Shown: positions 1 through 11,700 of the stretch, piece by piece
Position numbering within the stretch: position 1 is the first letter of the stretch
Layout of the letters: every line of letters starts with the position of its first letter
DNA from: Hippophae tibetana
Lineage: Eukaryota; Streptophyta; Magnoliopsida; Rosales; Elaeagnaceae
Direction of reading: 5' to 3'
Assembly (NCBI GenBank): GCA_037013495.1
Contig: CM072806.1
Span: forward strand, 2,418,001-2,482,000
Length of the DNA: 64,000 bases
Translations under genes and position numbers: made by a program
The notes under the pieces: generated by a model
What the model was told of the DNA's origin: nothing
Seen by the model: only the letters and a program-made list of their open reading frames with translations
The model's database searches: none

Positions 1-2418
1 CGGGTGCTAGATGTCTTCAAAGAATTTCATGCCTTGGTTGAGAGACAGATTGGAAAGAAGCTGAAGTGTATCTAGACAAACAATGGTGGAGAATACACTG
101 GACCTTTCCATGCTTATTGCAAAAAGCATGGTATTCGACATCAGATGATACCTCCAAAGACACCGCAGTTGAATGGCTTAGCTGAGAGGATGAACAGAAC
201 TTTGATGGAGAGAGTCAGATGTCTACTCTCACATGCAAAGTTGCCTAAAACTTTTTGGGGTGAAATCTTACTCACAGTTGCACATGTGTTGAACCTTTCA
301 CCTTGTACTCCTCTCAAGATGGATGTTCCAGATAAAGTGTGGTCAGGAAAAGATGTTTCCTATGATCATCTGCGAGTGTTGGTTGCAAAGCATTTGTTCA
401 TATCCCCAAGGATGAGAGATCCAAACTTGATGCCAAAACAAGACAGTGTATTTTTATTGGCTATGGTCAAGATCAATTTGGCTATAGATTTTACGATCCG
501 GTTGCAAAGAGACTTGTCAGGAGCCGTGATGCTGTATTTGTTGAAGATGAGACCATTGAAGATATTATCAAAATGAAGAAAGATGTTCCTAATTCCAATG
601 GTGACTCATCAGATTTGGAATTAATTCCTCCCACATCAGTGCCAAGACAAGTTGGAGATGAAGATTAGGTTCATCCACCTGATGAAGATGATGCTCCCAT
701 AGAAGTTGGTATGAACATGAGGGAAATGATGATGTTCATTATCAAGTGCCAACACCTGCGGCTTCTCCTGTTCCACTGAGAAGAAGTGATAGAGTGAGAC
801 GATCCTCTATCTCATATCCTTCAGATGAGTATGTAACTTTCACTGATGGGGAGAACCTGAAAATTATGAAGAGGCCATGGATGACGAATCCAAACAAAAA
901 TGGATTGAAGCCATGCAAGATGAGATAAAGTCCTTGCATGAGAACAAAACCTTTGAGCTAATGAAATTGCCCAAAGGGAAGAAGGCCTTGAAAAATAAAT
1001 GGGTGTTCATGGTGAAGCATGAAGGACACAATTCCAGTCCGTGACACAAAGCCAGACTGGTTGTCAAAGGATTCAACCAAAGAAAAAGTGTTGACTTTGA
1101 TGAGATTTTCTCTCCAGTTGTAAAAATGACATACATTCGTATTGTGCTAGGGTTAGCATCAAGTCTTGACTTGGAGGTTGAGCAAATGGATGTCAAAACT
1201 ACCTTCCTACATGGTGACTTGGAAGAAGAGATATACATGGAGCAACCAGAGGGTTTTCAGCAAAAGGGAAAAGAAGATTATGTCTGCAAATTGAAGAAAA
1301 GTCTCTACGGTTTAAAACAGGCACCAAGACAGTGGTACAAGAAGTTTGAGTCTGTTATGGGGAAACAAGGCTACAAAAAGACTACTTCAGACCATTGTGT
1401 TTTTGTGCAGAAATTCTCTGATGATGATTTCATTATTCTTTTGCTTTATGTGGATGATATGTTGATTGTTGGCCGAAATATTTCCAGAATCAACAACTTG
1501 AAAACGCAGTTGAGTAAGTCTTTTGCCATGAAAGACTTGGGGCCAACAAAGCAGATTCTTGGCATGACTATTATTAGAGATAGAGGCGCCAAAAAATTGT
1601 GGTTGTCACAAGAGAAGTACATTGAGAAAGTACTTCAAAGATTTCATATGGATAAGGCTAAAGCAATTAGTTGTCTTCTTGCTAATCACTTTAAGCTAAG
1701 TTCTAAGCAGAGCCCTTCTACAGACAAAGAGAAGGAAGAGATGGAAAAGGTTCCATAAGCTTCAGCAGTTGGAAGTTTAATGTATGTCATGGTTTGTACA
1801 CGACCAGATATCACTCATGCAGTTGAAATTGTGAGTAGATTCCTTTCAAATCCTGGAAAGGAACATTGGGCTACAGTGAAATGGATTTTCAGGTATCTTC
1901 GAAGTTTTTCCAAAATATGTCTATGTTTTGGAAATGACAAACCTATGTTAGTTGGATACACAGATGCAGATATGGCTGGTGATGTGGATTCCAGAAAATC
2001 TACTTCAGGTTACTTGATTACATTTGCAGGGGGAGCTGTGTCATGACAATCAAAGTTACAAAAATGTGTTACATTGTCCATTACCGAAGCAGAGTTTATA
2101 GCACCAATGGAAGCATGTAAAGAGTTGCTATGGATGAAAAAGTTCTTGAAAGAACTTAGGTTGCAATAAGACAGTTATCAGTTATTTTGTGATAGTCAGA
2201 ATGCTATTCATTTTGGAAAGAATGTCTCCTTTCATTCGAGATTAAAACATATTGATGTAAGATATCACTGGATTAGGGATGTAATGGAGAAGAAGCTATT
2301 ACAACTTGAAAAGATCCATATAGAAGAAAATGGATCAGACATGTTGACGAAAATTCTCCCAAAACAAAATTTTGAATACTGTCGTTTAGCTGCTGGATTG
2401 GTGGAGCCCTCTATGTAG
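1..2418 (+). pseudogene. copia polyprotein remnant: integrase - RT - RNase H
   Basis: In reading order one sees the integrase core (GGEY near 85-96, then PQLNGLAERMNRT from about 166), the copia RT with YVDDML near 1448-1465, and RNase H (KSTSGYLITF, then TEAEF) up to the stop at 2416-2418. The frame is broken many times. In-frame stops include TAG at 73-75, TAA at 1756-1758 and TGA at 2044-2046, and the frame shifts near 380-400. In the integrase DNGGEY motif the catalytic Asp codon has become Asn (79-81). No functional polyprotein can be made. Strand and clade are clear from the motifs; the Tork/Tnt1 assignment rests on general resemblance. Confidence 0.92.
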
Positions 2419-2420
2419 TC

Positions 2421-2434
2421 GGGAGGGGGAGATT
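2421..2434 (+). other. polypurine tract of copia element A
   Basis: A GGGAGGGGGAGATT run lies directly upstream of the TGTAAG that begins the 3' LTR. This is the standard position of the plus-strand primer in LTR retrotransposons. Confidence 0.8.
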
Positions 2435-2476
2435 TGTAAGTCCCTCCTACATTTAAGAGAAAGAAAACATAAATGT

Positions 2477-2609
2477 TAGGTGCAACCACAATTGGTAAGT
2501 GCAACCACAATTGGTAGATGCAACCATAAATGGTAGGTGTAACCATAAATGTTAGGTGCAACCACAAATGATAGGTGCAACCACAAATGGTAGGTGCAAC
2601 TAACATTGA
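2477..2609 (+). repeat. 19-bp tandem array in LTR (six units plus a decayed seventh)
   Basis: The unit is TAGGTGCAACCACAAATGG with one to four changes per copy. Starts fall every 19 bp at 2477, 2496, 2515, 2534, 2553 and 2572, and a partial unit starts at 2591. The array sits just upstream of the LTR TATA box, in the U3 enhancer position. The junctions at 2532-2540 and 2589-2597 read TGGTAGGTG, whose reverse complement CACCTACCA resembles an AC-element type MYB site. A decayed version lies in element B (about 57537-57655). Confidence 0.9.
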
Positions 2610-2623
2610 TGTGCAATTTTGCC

Positions 2624-2631
2624 TATAAATA
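2624..2631 (+). promoter_or_regulatory. TATA box of the copia LTR promoter
   Basis: TATAAATA lies about 15 bp after the 19-bp array and is preceded by GCC. In the 5' LTR of element B the equivalent site has decayed to TATTAATA. Its position in the LTR fits the U3/R boundary. Confidence 0.6.
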
Positions 2632-3020
2632 GGTAATGTCTTTGCCTTAGAGAAACACCAACACACCAAAACAAGAAGAGAAGCAAAGCAAAGCCAAAGG
2701 AACAATTTCCTTTGAAGAAAAATAGTATTGTGTGTAAGAAAGTGAGAAAGAATATCTTAGAAAAATATTGGGATATTTTTCTAAAAGGGGAGTGACAAAA
2801 TAGTGAGTTTGGGAAATACTTGTGTGACACTATTTTGGGTTTATCTCAATTTGTTGTATTGCCTCTCACTTTGTACCCATTAATTTTATTAGTGGAAGAA
2901 ATATTTTTCGGAGTTTGTCCCGTGGACTTAGCCCAAATTAAAGGGTGAACCACGTTAAATTTTCGGTGTCATTATTCTACTCTGTTGAATTCATTTTATT
3001 TTTACCCGCTGTGCCCAACA

Positions 3021-3796
3021 CAAAAGCCTACAACTTGAATGATGTGATGGAGCTCTTCAATCAAATGAAGCAAGCAAAGGTAGAACCAGATAGGAAAGCT
3101 TACAATGCTGTGATTTTTGCTCTTGCTAAAGGGAGGTTTTTTAAGGAAGCTATTAATATTGTGAGGACGATGGAAGAGACGTGAATTGCTCCAAATGTGG
3201 TCACCTGCAACTCATTGATCAAACCTCTGTGCAAGGCACGGAAATTTGATGAAGCTAAAGAGATCTTTGGTAACATGTTGCAGCAGGGCCTTTCTCCTAC
3301 AGTTCGGATGTATCATGCTTTCTTCCGTATTTTAAGGAGTGCGGAAGAAGTTTTTGATCACTTGGAAAATATGAAAAATAAGGGCTGCAAACCAAATACT
3401 GATACCTACATTATGTTGATTAGAAAATTTTGTAGATGGCGACAGCTTGATAATGTCTTTAAGTTATGGAATGAGATGAATAATGGTGGAGGAAGTCCTG
3501 ATCATAGCTTATATATAGTTCTGATACATGGTCTCTTTCTGAATGGGAAGTTGGAGGAAGCATACAAATATTACAAAGAAATGAAGGAAAAACAGTATTC
3601 GCCATAACCTAGGACAGAAGAGATGATTCAGGTGTGGTTGTCTAGTAAGGAAGTTACTGATCTGCAGATGGAAGATATGGAACACAATCTGATATCAGAT
3701 TGTAGTGAGCCACACAAGACAAGAATTGTGTCCGGTAGAGTTGGCCAACAAAAGGGTCTTTTTTGTGACCCTGATATAAGAACTGTCAGAGAGTGA
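3021..3796 (+). pseudogene. P-class PPR gene, 3' remnant cut by copia A
   Basis: One frame reads as about six consecutive 35-residue PPR motifs, with typical phrases such as AYNAVIFALAKG, TCNSLIKPLCKA, TYIMLIRKFCRW and YIVLIHGLFLNGKLEEAYK. There is no E or DYW extension, so it is P class, and such proteins usually bind organelle RNA. The frame contains TGA at 3182-3184 and TAA at 3605-3607, and ends at TGA 3794-3796 after a non-repeat tail of about 60 residues. The upstream half is replaced by the LTR ending at 3020. The even spacing of motifs despite the stops points to recent inactivation, and the copia insertion alone would already disable it. I cannot assign an ortholog securely. Confidence 0.88.
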
Positions 3797-5025
3797 GGCT
3801 TTTCCTTTTGGGAGCAGTAGGCGTTCATGTAAACAACATTTATAATGTAAAGATGGTCAGGGCTAATATTCAGCATCAGGTCCTATTGATACTTTAACAG
3901 GTGCACAACATTTTTATCCCCATAACTTTTAATATACGAACTTCAATTTCTTTTTAATTTCAGAAGTCCTATTAAAGATTGAAATGCCAATGTTTCATTA
4001 ATGAATTGGATGATTGTTGTTGGCTCTCAAAGTCAATTGAGCTCTGCTGCATGATTCCCGTTGAATGGTTAAGTACTAGTTCTTACCTTGAAATTGAAAT
4101 TTGAGGAAGGGTCTCAAGTGTGAAGGTTGTGATGACACTTCTAAAAATCAATGAAAAAGGTTAATTCAGTAAAAGTGATTTTTTTTTATCTAATGCATAT
4201 ATGTTATGATAACAGTCGATGTTTTTTGTTACCAAACGATAATTGGAGACTGTAGAGTTATTCCTGGTAGTGCAATAACAGTCAAGGTTGATTGCTTAAC
4301 AAAATGGTCATGATTTTGCTAACTGGGGGTTTGAATACAAATATTTGTAGTCGTTTTGTAGGTCGATCCCTGATCGATGAAACTATAGTTCATGCTTGTG
4401 TGCTTGAATCCAACAAAGCTGACACCATGATCAGCTGATCTAGCAGTATCTAGTTTATATTTACTCTCTCTCAGGTAATCTTTCAAAATCTTTTTGTTTT
4501 GTTTTTTAAATACACTTGATCTTTATTTTGGAAATATGCTATGCATCCCGATTAGGGTAAATCTCAACTGAGGCGTCCCAGTGGTACTGGCTTATGCATA
4601 TATAGGTCCCATAGTTGTGGAGAATCGTTAAATTTCAAACCATCAAATCTGGAAAACACATCCTAGCTGAAGTGTGTGTTACTGTTTATTTTGAGTTAGG
4701 ATGATACTTGTTTTAATATTTATAACAGGATGTCTTTGACCTGATAGCCTTATAACTTCTGATATAGGGTTAAAAAAAATCAACAAAATGAAGTGTTGCG
4801 CGAGCAGATTGCCAGAGTTAATTCTTAAAAAGGACGTTAAGGTTTTGCAAAATCCTTTGTCGTTGAAGAAAATTTCTCTTTGGGATACTTACTGTGTTCA
4901 TAGCTATGTTATATACAGATTTTTTTATGAACCTGAGTGTTTAAATTTTTGGATACATTCTTGTTATTGAACATGCACATTTTTCTTAGTTTTTCATGAA
5001 CTTATCAAATTGAAGGGTTGAGTGT
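3797..5025. other. intergenic stretch, no gene recognised
   Basis: This is 3' flank of the PPR pseudogene. A 60-codon open frame at 4788-4970 shows no recognisable domain and reads like chance. No RNA gene was seen. Confidence 0.6.
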
Positions 5026-5280
5026 AAGGGTGTCAATTCTGGATACAACCCAAAACACAAACCCAATCTAACACAACAGAAATTAATTTTTAATTACAAT
5101 TAATTATTAAATTTTTTTGTACTTGTAAAGATATTTAATTTTCTTACAAATTATGCATAAATAAATTGGTTAAAAATAATTTAATTTTTTAAAATATGTA
5201 AATTTGAGTAAGAAAACACAAGTAATACATACACAACAGGACACAAACGCACACAAACATAAATAAATTGCCACCCCTAA
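5026..5280. mobile_element. probable hAT-type MITE (about 255 bp)
   Basis: The ends are imperfect inverted repeats: AAGGGTGTCAATT on the left, and TTAGGGGTGGCAATT when the right end is read on the minus strand. Flanking 8-mers TTGAGTGT (5018-5025) and TCGAGTGT (5281-5288) match at 7 of 8 positions, as expected of an old 8-bp hAT duplication. The interior is AT-rich and non-coding with ACACAA-type repeats. TAGGGGTG-like termini are common in plant hAT MITEs. Confidence 0.6.
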
Positions 5281-5484
5281 TCGAGTGTTCACACCAATGT
5301 CGATGTCCTATGCATGGACACGGGTACATTGAAGAAAACAAACTAACCTCTCTTACCTTTTGCAGTAGTTTCTGTGCGCCTAACTCATTTGGTTAGTCTT
5401 AAAAGGACAAATCTGGTGCTTTAGCATTTGAACTGGATAAGTGGTATGAACTAGGTTAGATGAACTACACGTGGAAAACTTCTT

Positions 5485-5718
5485 GTGATCATAATCAAGA
5501 CTTTTGTTTTTCTTCTTTTCTATTTTAATCAGACAATTGTACTTATTCACACATTCTTTGCCTTAGGTTTGACTGGTTTTTTGTCTAGTTATCTTGCCCA
5601 TGCAAAGTCAATTTCTTTAACAAACTCTATGGGACAACCAATGAAAGCTGTTCTCCTGGAAGTGTATGCTGCTTTACGCAAATTTGGAATTGAAAAGATA
5701 ACTCCAGTTCCTTGGTAA
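5485..5718 (+). other. exon-like open frame of unknown origin
   Basis: The last 50 codons (from about 5566) have a protein-like composition, with segments such as SLTNSMGQPMKAVLLEVYAA and LRKFGIEKITPVPW before a TAA at 5716-5718. Two possible splice acceptors lie just upstream: a pyrimidine run with AG near 5531, and CCTTAG near 5565. This could be the last exon of a decayed gene. I do not recognise the family, and no other exon is visible nearby. Confidence 0.3.
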
Positions 5719-8700
5719 TATGGGCTCGATTGAAACTGTTTCTCATGTCGGTTAAAAGTGGTTTTAAATTGCTTGAAGTATTTTTAAAAGTATTTGCCAA
5801 TTTTAAAATTTTGAAAAATATTATTTGTATTTTTGAAAAAATAGTTTAATATGCATGTTTTCTCCTAAATTAATTACTAAAGTGTCACTTTAAATTATTT
5901 TTAGCAATTGTTTTCCCAATTACACCGCTTTTAACCAAAGTACTTCTAAAAGAAGAACATTCAATAGGCACTATGGGTCCGTTTGAAACCACTTTTTTTT
6001 AAAGTGCTTTTTTACATCAAAGGGTTTTGAAAGGTGTGGCAATGTCTATGAGAATAATTTTTAAAAATTTGAAAAGTACTGTGTGCTTTTAAGAGAAGCA
6101 AGTAATACTTACTTTCCATAGAAGTATTTTTTCCAAAATAACTTTTAATCAAAACAATTTATTTTATACCACCCATGCAAAAAACACATCTAAACGTGCC
6201 ATATATATATGTTGGTGTATTCTTTTGTGTAGGGTGGTTTCAGAAGCATGTTAAAACAGACACATTATTTGTGCTCATATAAAAGAAACACGTTGAGCTT
6301 GAAAACACTTATGATAAATTTTATTTCTTCTATTTGGTTCATAAGCGTATTTTGTTATCAGAATTATTTTTACAAATAAAAAAAATAGGAATCAAATTGA
6401 CCCAAAAATGGATAATCTAATTTATTGGAGTTCCTTTCAATGGGAATACAAGGGTTAAAGACGATAGCTTTGAGTGAATATAGGTGACCAAGAACGAGTC
6501 TTTTTATTTTAGCTGTTTAATTCAACGTTAATTAATTTATAAACACGTAATTAAAAACGTTGATTGTTATTATTTTTTATATATTTATGCTTCAGTAAAC
6601 ACGTATGAGTATTTTAAATTGATTCAGTGATAGACAATATGGTGACTTCAATTGCTGCAGGATTGTTTATTCATTACTAATTCAAGTGTTCATATTTGAT
6701 TTGTGAATATATGAATTTTAGGTGAACAAGTTAGATCAGCATTTAGAAGAGAATGAAAGCAGAGGAAAGAACCTTAGAGGATTACGGGTACTTCTTTTAC
6801 ATCATGTATGACATTAGATTAAGGATATGTTAATAACTGTCTCTCATCTTGGTCAAAAGTTGTGCCTAATAACCCAATGCGATTTTTAAGATGTTTGATA
6901 ATCTTAAAAAAAAAAAAAGTAGAATTTTGAAAAATATTATTAATATTCCTATTAGAATTAATTAATATTTTTAGAATAAGTAGTTTTAAATCCATATTCA
7001 TTTTATTAAACACACACTTAAAAAATGCTTAACTTAATTACTAAAAATTACCTGGAGTCCATTATGGGTCGAATAAAAGCATCTTTTTTAGGATAATATC
7101 ACAACTCACAAGTCGAAGGTATTGTGGATAATCATTACACTTTTAGCTTTTCTAGTTATATAGCATATTCTCTAAAGACGTACATTTTAATTATGGAAAA
7201 CAGTTGTTAACTCAAGTGGGTAACTTCAAACCACGTGTCTCAAAATAACTTACTCTGGTTAGCGAAGGCTCTCCCTTTCTGTAAATGGAATCACTTTATA
7301 GAATGACTGCAAATTATGTTTGCCACATTTTCCAACTTTGAATACGTATTTTTCAATGTATATATATTATATTTGTGTATAGATATATACATAAATGTTG
7401 TATGAAAATAAAGAGTTATTGTAACAGAAGATCCATGACAAAGTTTGTCTGTTTCTTCACGTTGTCTAAATATCTCAACCACCCCCTTCCCCTTTGGTCT
7501 TATTTCACTGTATAGGAGTCTCCGAAAGTCTAGGAAATAATATCTACTTTAATATTCATTTTCCCTCGTTTCTGCTTAAGACCATGTTGTTGTTTTAATT
7601 CATTTTTAAAAATACGACCAACCAAAGTTCAATTTATAATATTGAGTAATTTATATTTATATTAATATACATCTTACGTGTGTATATCCTCTTCCCTTGT
7701 CACTAAATAAATGCCATGCCAAATATTTAATGTAGTAATTTTGTTATTAATTTTTACGGATAAAATGGATAGTGACGAAGAACATGATTAAAAAATGGGG
7801 GCCATGTGGCTTTAATCCGATAAAATCCACGATAACAAGCATAACAATAAGAAGTCTATCGGTATAAAATTCGACTCATCAGTTTAAGTGCATCGAGTAT
7901 TGTATAACTATTATGGTTTTAACCCATTGACAATATTAGGTGCTATCATTAATTATTAAGATTAAGTATCGAATCAAATTTATCTGTTTATTTGAATCCG
8001 ATCTTATTTGAATCGAATTTAAAGATTTTCAATCCTAATCTAAAAAGATTATATTTTTTAAATGTTAAATTAATATTGAAATTTATTTATGAATTATTTT
8101 CATATATAAAACACAACATATATAATATTTAAATTTTAAATTAATATATTTGTAAGAAAATTTATTATTTATAGAAAAGAATAAGAATAAGAAGTATGTT
8201 TATATAATTATTAAATTATTATAAATATTTATATATATATATTTTTAAATTAAAATAGTAATATAATGTAATTATGTTATATATAACATATTATAAAATA
8301 AAATATGTATTTATTTATAATTTAATATTAATTCGATTTGTATTGAATACAACAGATTATAAAAATCTGTAGATTTAAATTTGAACAGATTTTATATTTT
8401 TTAGTTCAAATTTATTCGAATTATAAAATTTATTAATTTAATCAAATCTAAATTCGATGGATTGAATTGAATTTTTTAATTTAAATATATTAATTAAATT
8501 ATTTGTGTATTGTCACCTAGTATAAGAAAAATATTATCATGAATTTATTTTATCGTGCATCTTAACTAAGTTATTTTAACAACTTTACTAACCCACGGTG
8601 GATAATAAAAAAGTGTACTCTGTTTCCCGCTTTCTTTAGGTAAAGCCAGTGGAGCACAAAGACACACATGAGCCATTTGGTTGGCTCATATTATGGCACA

Positions 8701-11700
8701 AAGAAGGTAACTAATGCCTTAGGACACCAACTCTTATGGTTCCCAATAATTTGTTGATTTTCATGCGGATTAGAGTTAAGTAATTATTGTTTGGACAAAG
8801 ATTTTTTTTTTCTTTTTTTGAAGAAAAAGAAAATAATAATAATAATAATAATAATAAGAAGAACTCGCATGAAAATGCATTCTTTACTTGCTTCTAATGC
8901 ACTCCACATGTTGAATAAAACAAAAGTGTTGAAGGATAAGCATTGACTGTTTTTATATGTTTGAAGATATGATGAGTCTCTATCAAATGCTTTTTAATAA
9001 TACAAAGTAATTCGTGTCTTATTAAACTTGAACTTGATGTTTCTACGATTAAAGTAAAATAAAATTAATTTGTAATTAAACTCAAATAATATCATCGACT
9101 TACATGCTTAATTCAGTAATTAGCACAAATGGAAAGGCTAAGTTGGCAATCTGTTTTTGTCATTTGATAATGCTTATTGCTTTTTGAAGTCACTCTCAAG
9201 CCTTGGAATTATCACAAGTTACCACCTGTACTTGTTAGTTAATTGTGCACTTAAACTCAAGAATACTTGTGTGTATTCTATTTTAGTTAGTATGGAGTGG
9301 TCCATTATTATTATACTTTGTTGACCAAAAATGAATATCATAATGTATAATTATATATCACTTGTTCAAATTTGTCATTTTCTTAGTTGAGGACCAATTA
9401 TTTTTTTAAAGTTTGAATACAACTTTTTTACTTGTATTATTAAAATTGAATTGTTTCAAAAGTAATTCAATGGATAAATGTATAATTTGTGCTTATGGTT
9501 TTTGAAAGCGTTTATGTAAAAACAATAGTAATAATAATAATAGTATGACAATCATGCTTTTATTAATAAAAGTATTTTTAACTATCCATAAGAATTATTA
9601 TGTGAGTTTGCAACCAATCACTATTTCACTTTCTCAATTATTCATCATCCCAATCCTTAGCCTGAGTGGTAAGTAGGAGTGATAGACATTTAATGAAATA
9701 AAATGATATTAGCCGACATTTAAATTCATTCCTATATTCTCATAGGTAAGATTGGCATGAAAAGAAAAGAAAAAACACTTGTTCTTCATCCTTGTTTATT
9801 TTATTTTATCTCTTATTTTCTTGGGTTGTTTATTTATATATCTTCTTATTAGGTGATAAGTATGCTTTCACACTAGAATCGAATATGCTTTATAGAATAA
9901 AATTAATTTAAAAAATATATTTTATTTTATATAATACTTATCTATTTAATTATACTAAAATTTATAGAATAAAAAATTCTATAATTTATATTCAGGTGAG
10001 AATGGTGAAAGTCAAAAGGATGCATAATTACGGCATGATGAAGATGACTTCACAATGACTCGAGCATATAATTAGTGCACAAATGAATGAACCGAATTAA
10101 TTTTAATTCATTTAATTTTTAAATAAACTTAATTTTATATATAAATTAAGACAATTTTTTTTAAAAAATTATTAAACTAAATTTAAATTATATTAAATAT
10201 TAAAACATAACTATTTAAATTTTAAAATTTTAAATTCTTTAATTTAAAAATAAATTTTCAACTTCAAAATATTATAAAAAAATTATTCAATAATCAATTT
10301 TTAATTTTAATTTTGAAAAATAGAAAATGAAAAGTAGATATTTCTTTTGGATAATTAATTCATAATTTTTAATTTTACTTTTTAAGATCTAAAATTTAAT
10401 TTTAAAATTATTTCTGATCAATTTTCATCAAATTTAAATCTTTAATCAATTCATATATAATTGAATATGACTATACTATTAATTCTTAATGTTAAGATAT
10501 AAAAAATGAAAATTGAATTCTAAAATTAATTTTTTTAAATTTGAACGAATCTCAAAATTGAATTTCAAAATTTAAAAAATGAAAATTAAAAATGAGTTAC
10601 CAATTTCAAAATTTTTGAAAATTGAAAACTAAAATTCATAATCTATAATTGAAATGATTATCGAATAAAAAAAACAAATTTTATTTTCGAATTTCATTTA
10701 TATTTTTTTTACAACAAGACATCTTTAACTATCTTTAACAAGATATCTTAAAAAGTACAACAGGATATAAAATATGTATTGTGATTGATTTTTATTTTTA
10801 AAAAAATGTAATATTTGCTTACATGAAAAGTGTGAAGAATAAAATTGATATAGTAAAACTTTATAAAAATGAAAATAAAAACTTTCAAATACATTAAACT
10901 ACCATATGAAGTTTTATATAGAAAGAAATCTTAATTATACCTTTATTTTTATTAATAATAATTCTATCATGAATGTAATTTAATCATTTTTATTTAATTT
11001 TAATTATGTTTTACATGTTTATAGATATAAAAAAATTATGATATTAATTTTTTAAATGTATAATAGTGATGTAATATATATTATCATTAGTTAAATAATG
11101 AATTTTTTTATTTAAAAAAGAAATCTCATTAGGATAAGTAGCTTATCCATCATTAGCCATATAATATAATTTTCAGCCGGTCAAGGTATTTCTTTTATGG
11201 TTGCATGAAGGGACAAAATAAGAACATTATATATCGTTCAATATCTACCTATCTGAAATAAATCATAGATCAATACTTTCTGTCCTCCCACTTACAAAAC
11301 TAATTGAACTAGTCATGTAAGTAGTTAAATAATGAAATTTGATTATTTAAGTTCACTGATAAAACAATAATTTTTAATAAAAAAATGATATTAACCCTAA
11401 AAAAAATATCCTGTTAAAAAAGTGTTCAATCAAAAGATATATTTAATTAAAATTAAATAAATAAATGAGTTTATTATTTAAGTTCATAAATTAAATAAAT
11501 TTATATTTTTTCGATTCATGAACTCAATTTACTAACTTTAAATAAATTGAGTTGAAATGAATAACTCATTTAACATCTAACACATAATTTATTTAATAAA
11601 TAAATTAAATATAATATAATAATTTTTATAAAAAAATTGAGTTAATATTTTAATACAATTAAATTAATAAATTAGATCGAATTTAATAATTTATATTTAA

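Larger units (their letters stand above)
1..3020 (+). mobile_element. Ty1/copia retrotransposon A, 3' part (Tnt1/Tork-like), decayed
   Basis: The window opens inside the integrase region. Integrase, reverse transcriptase, RNase H, a polypurine tract and one LTR follow in the copia order (integrase before RT). The element shares long stretches of near-identical DNA with element B (57496-61530), so both belong to one family. The 3' LTR ends in CCAACA at 3020, directly next to PPR coding sequence, so the element interrupted a PPR gene. The 5' half and 5' LTR lie outside the window. A 5-bp target duplication (possibly CAAAA at 3021-3025) therefore cannot be tested here. Confidence 0.93.
2435..3020 (+). 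repeat. 3' LTR of copia element A (586 bp)
   Basis: It begins TGTAAG and ends CCCAACA, the usual TG...CA limits. It matches the LTRs of element B. It contains a 19-bp tandem array, a TATA box (2624-2631), a perfect 12-bp hairpin (2757-2784) and a second inverted repeat (2796-2805 with 2828-2837). The 3' limit is sharp because PPR coding sequence starts immediately after it. Confidence 0.88.

Noticed and set aside
2265-2705. 146-codon minus-strand ORF with repeated Cys/Tyr/Trp/Leu phrases
   Set aside because: It is the antisense of the 19-bp LTR array and the RNase H tail, not a gene.
8668-8690. ATGAGCCA/TGGCTCAT hairpin as a terminator or microRNA precursor
   Set aside because: An 8-bp stem alone is too short for a plant microRNA precursor and there is no adjacent gene.
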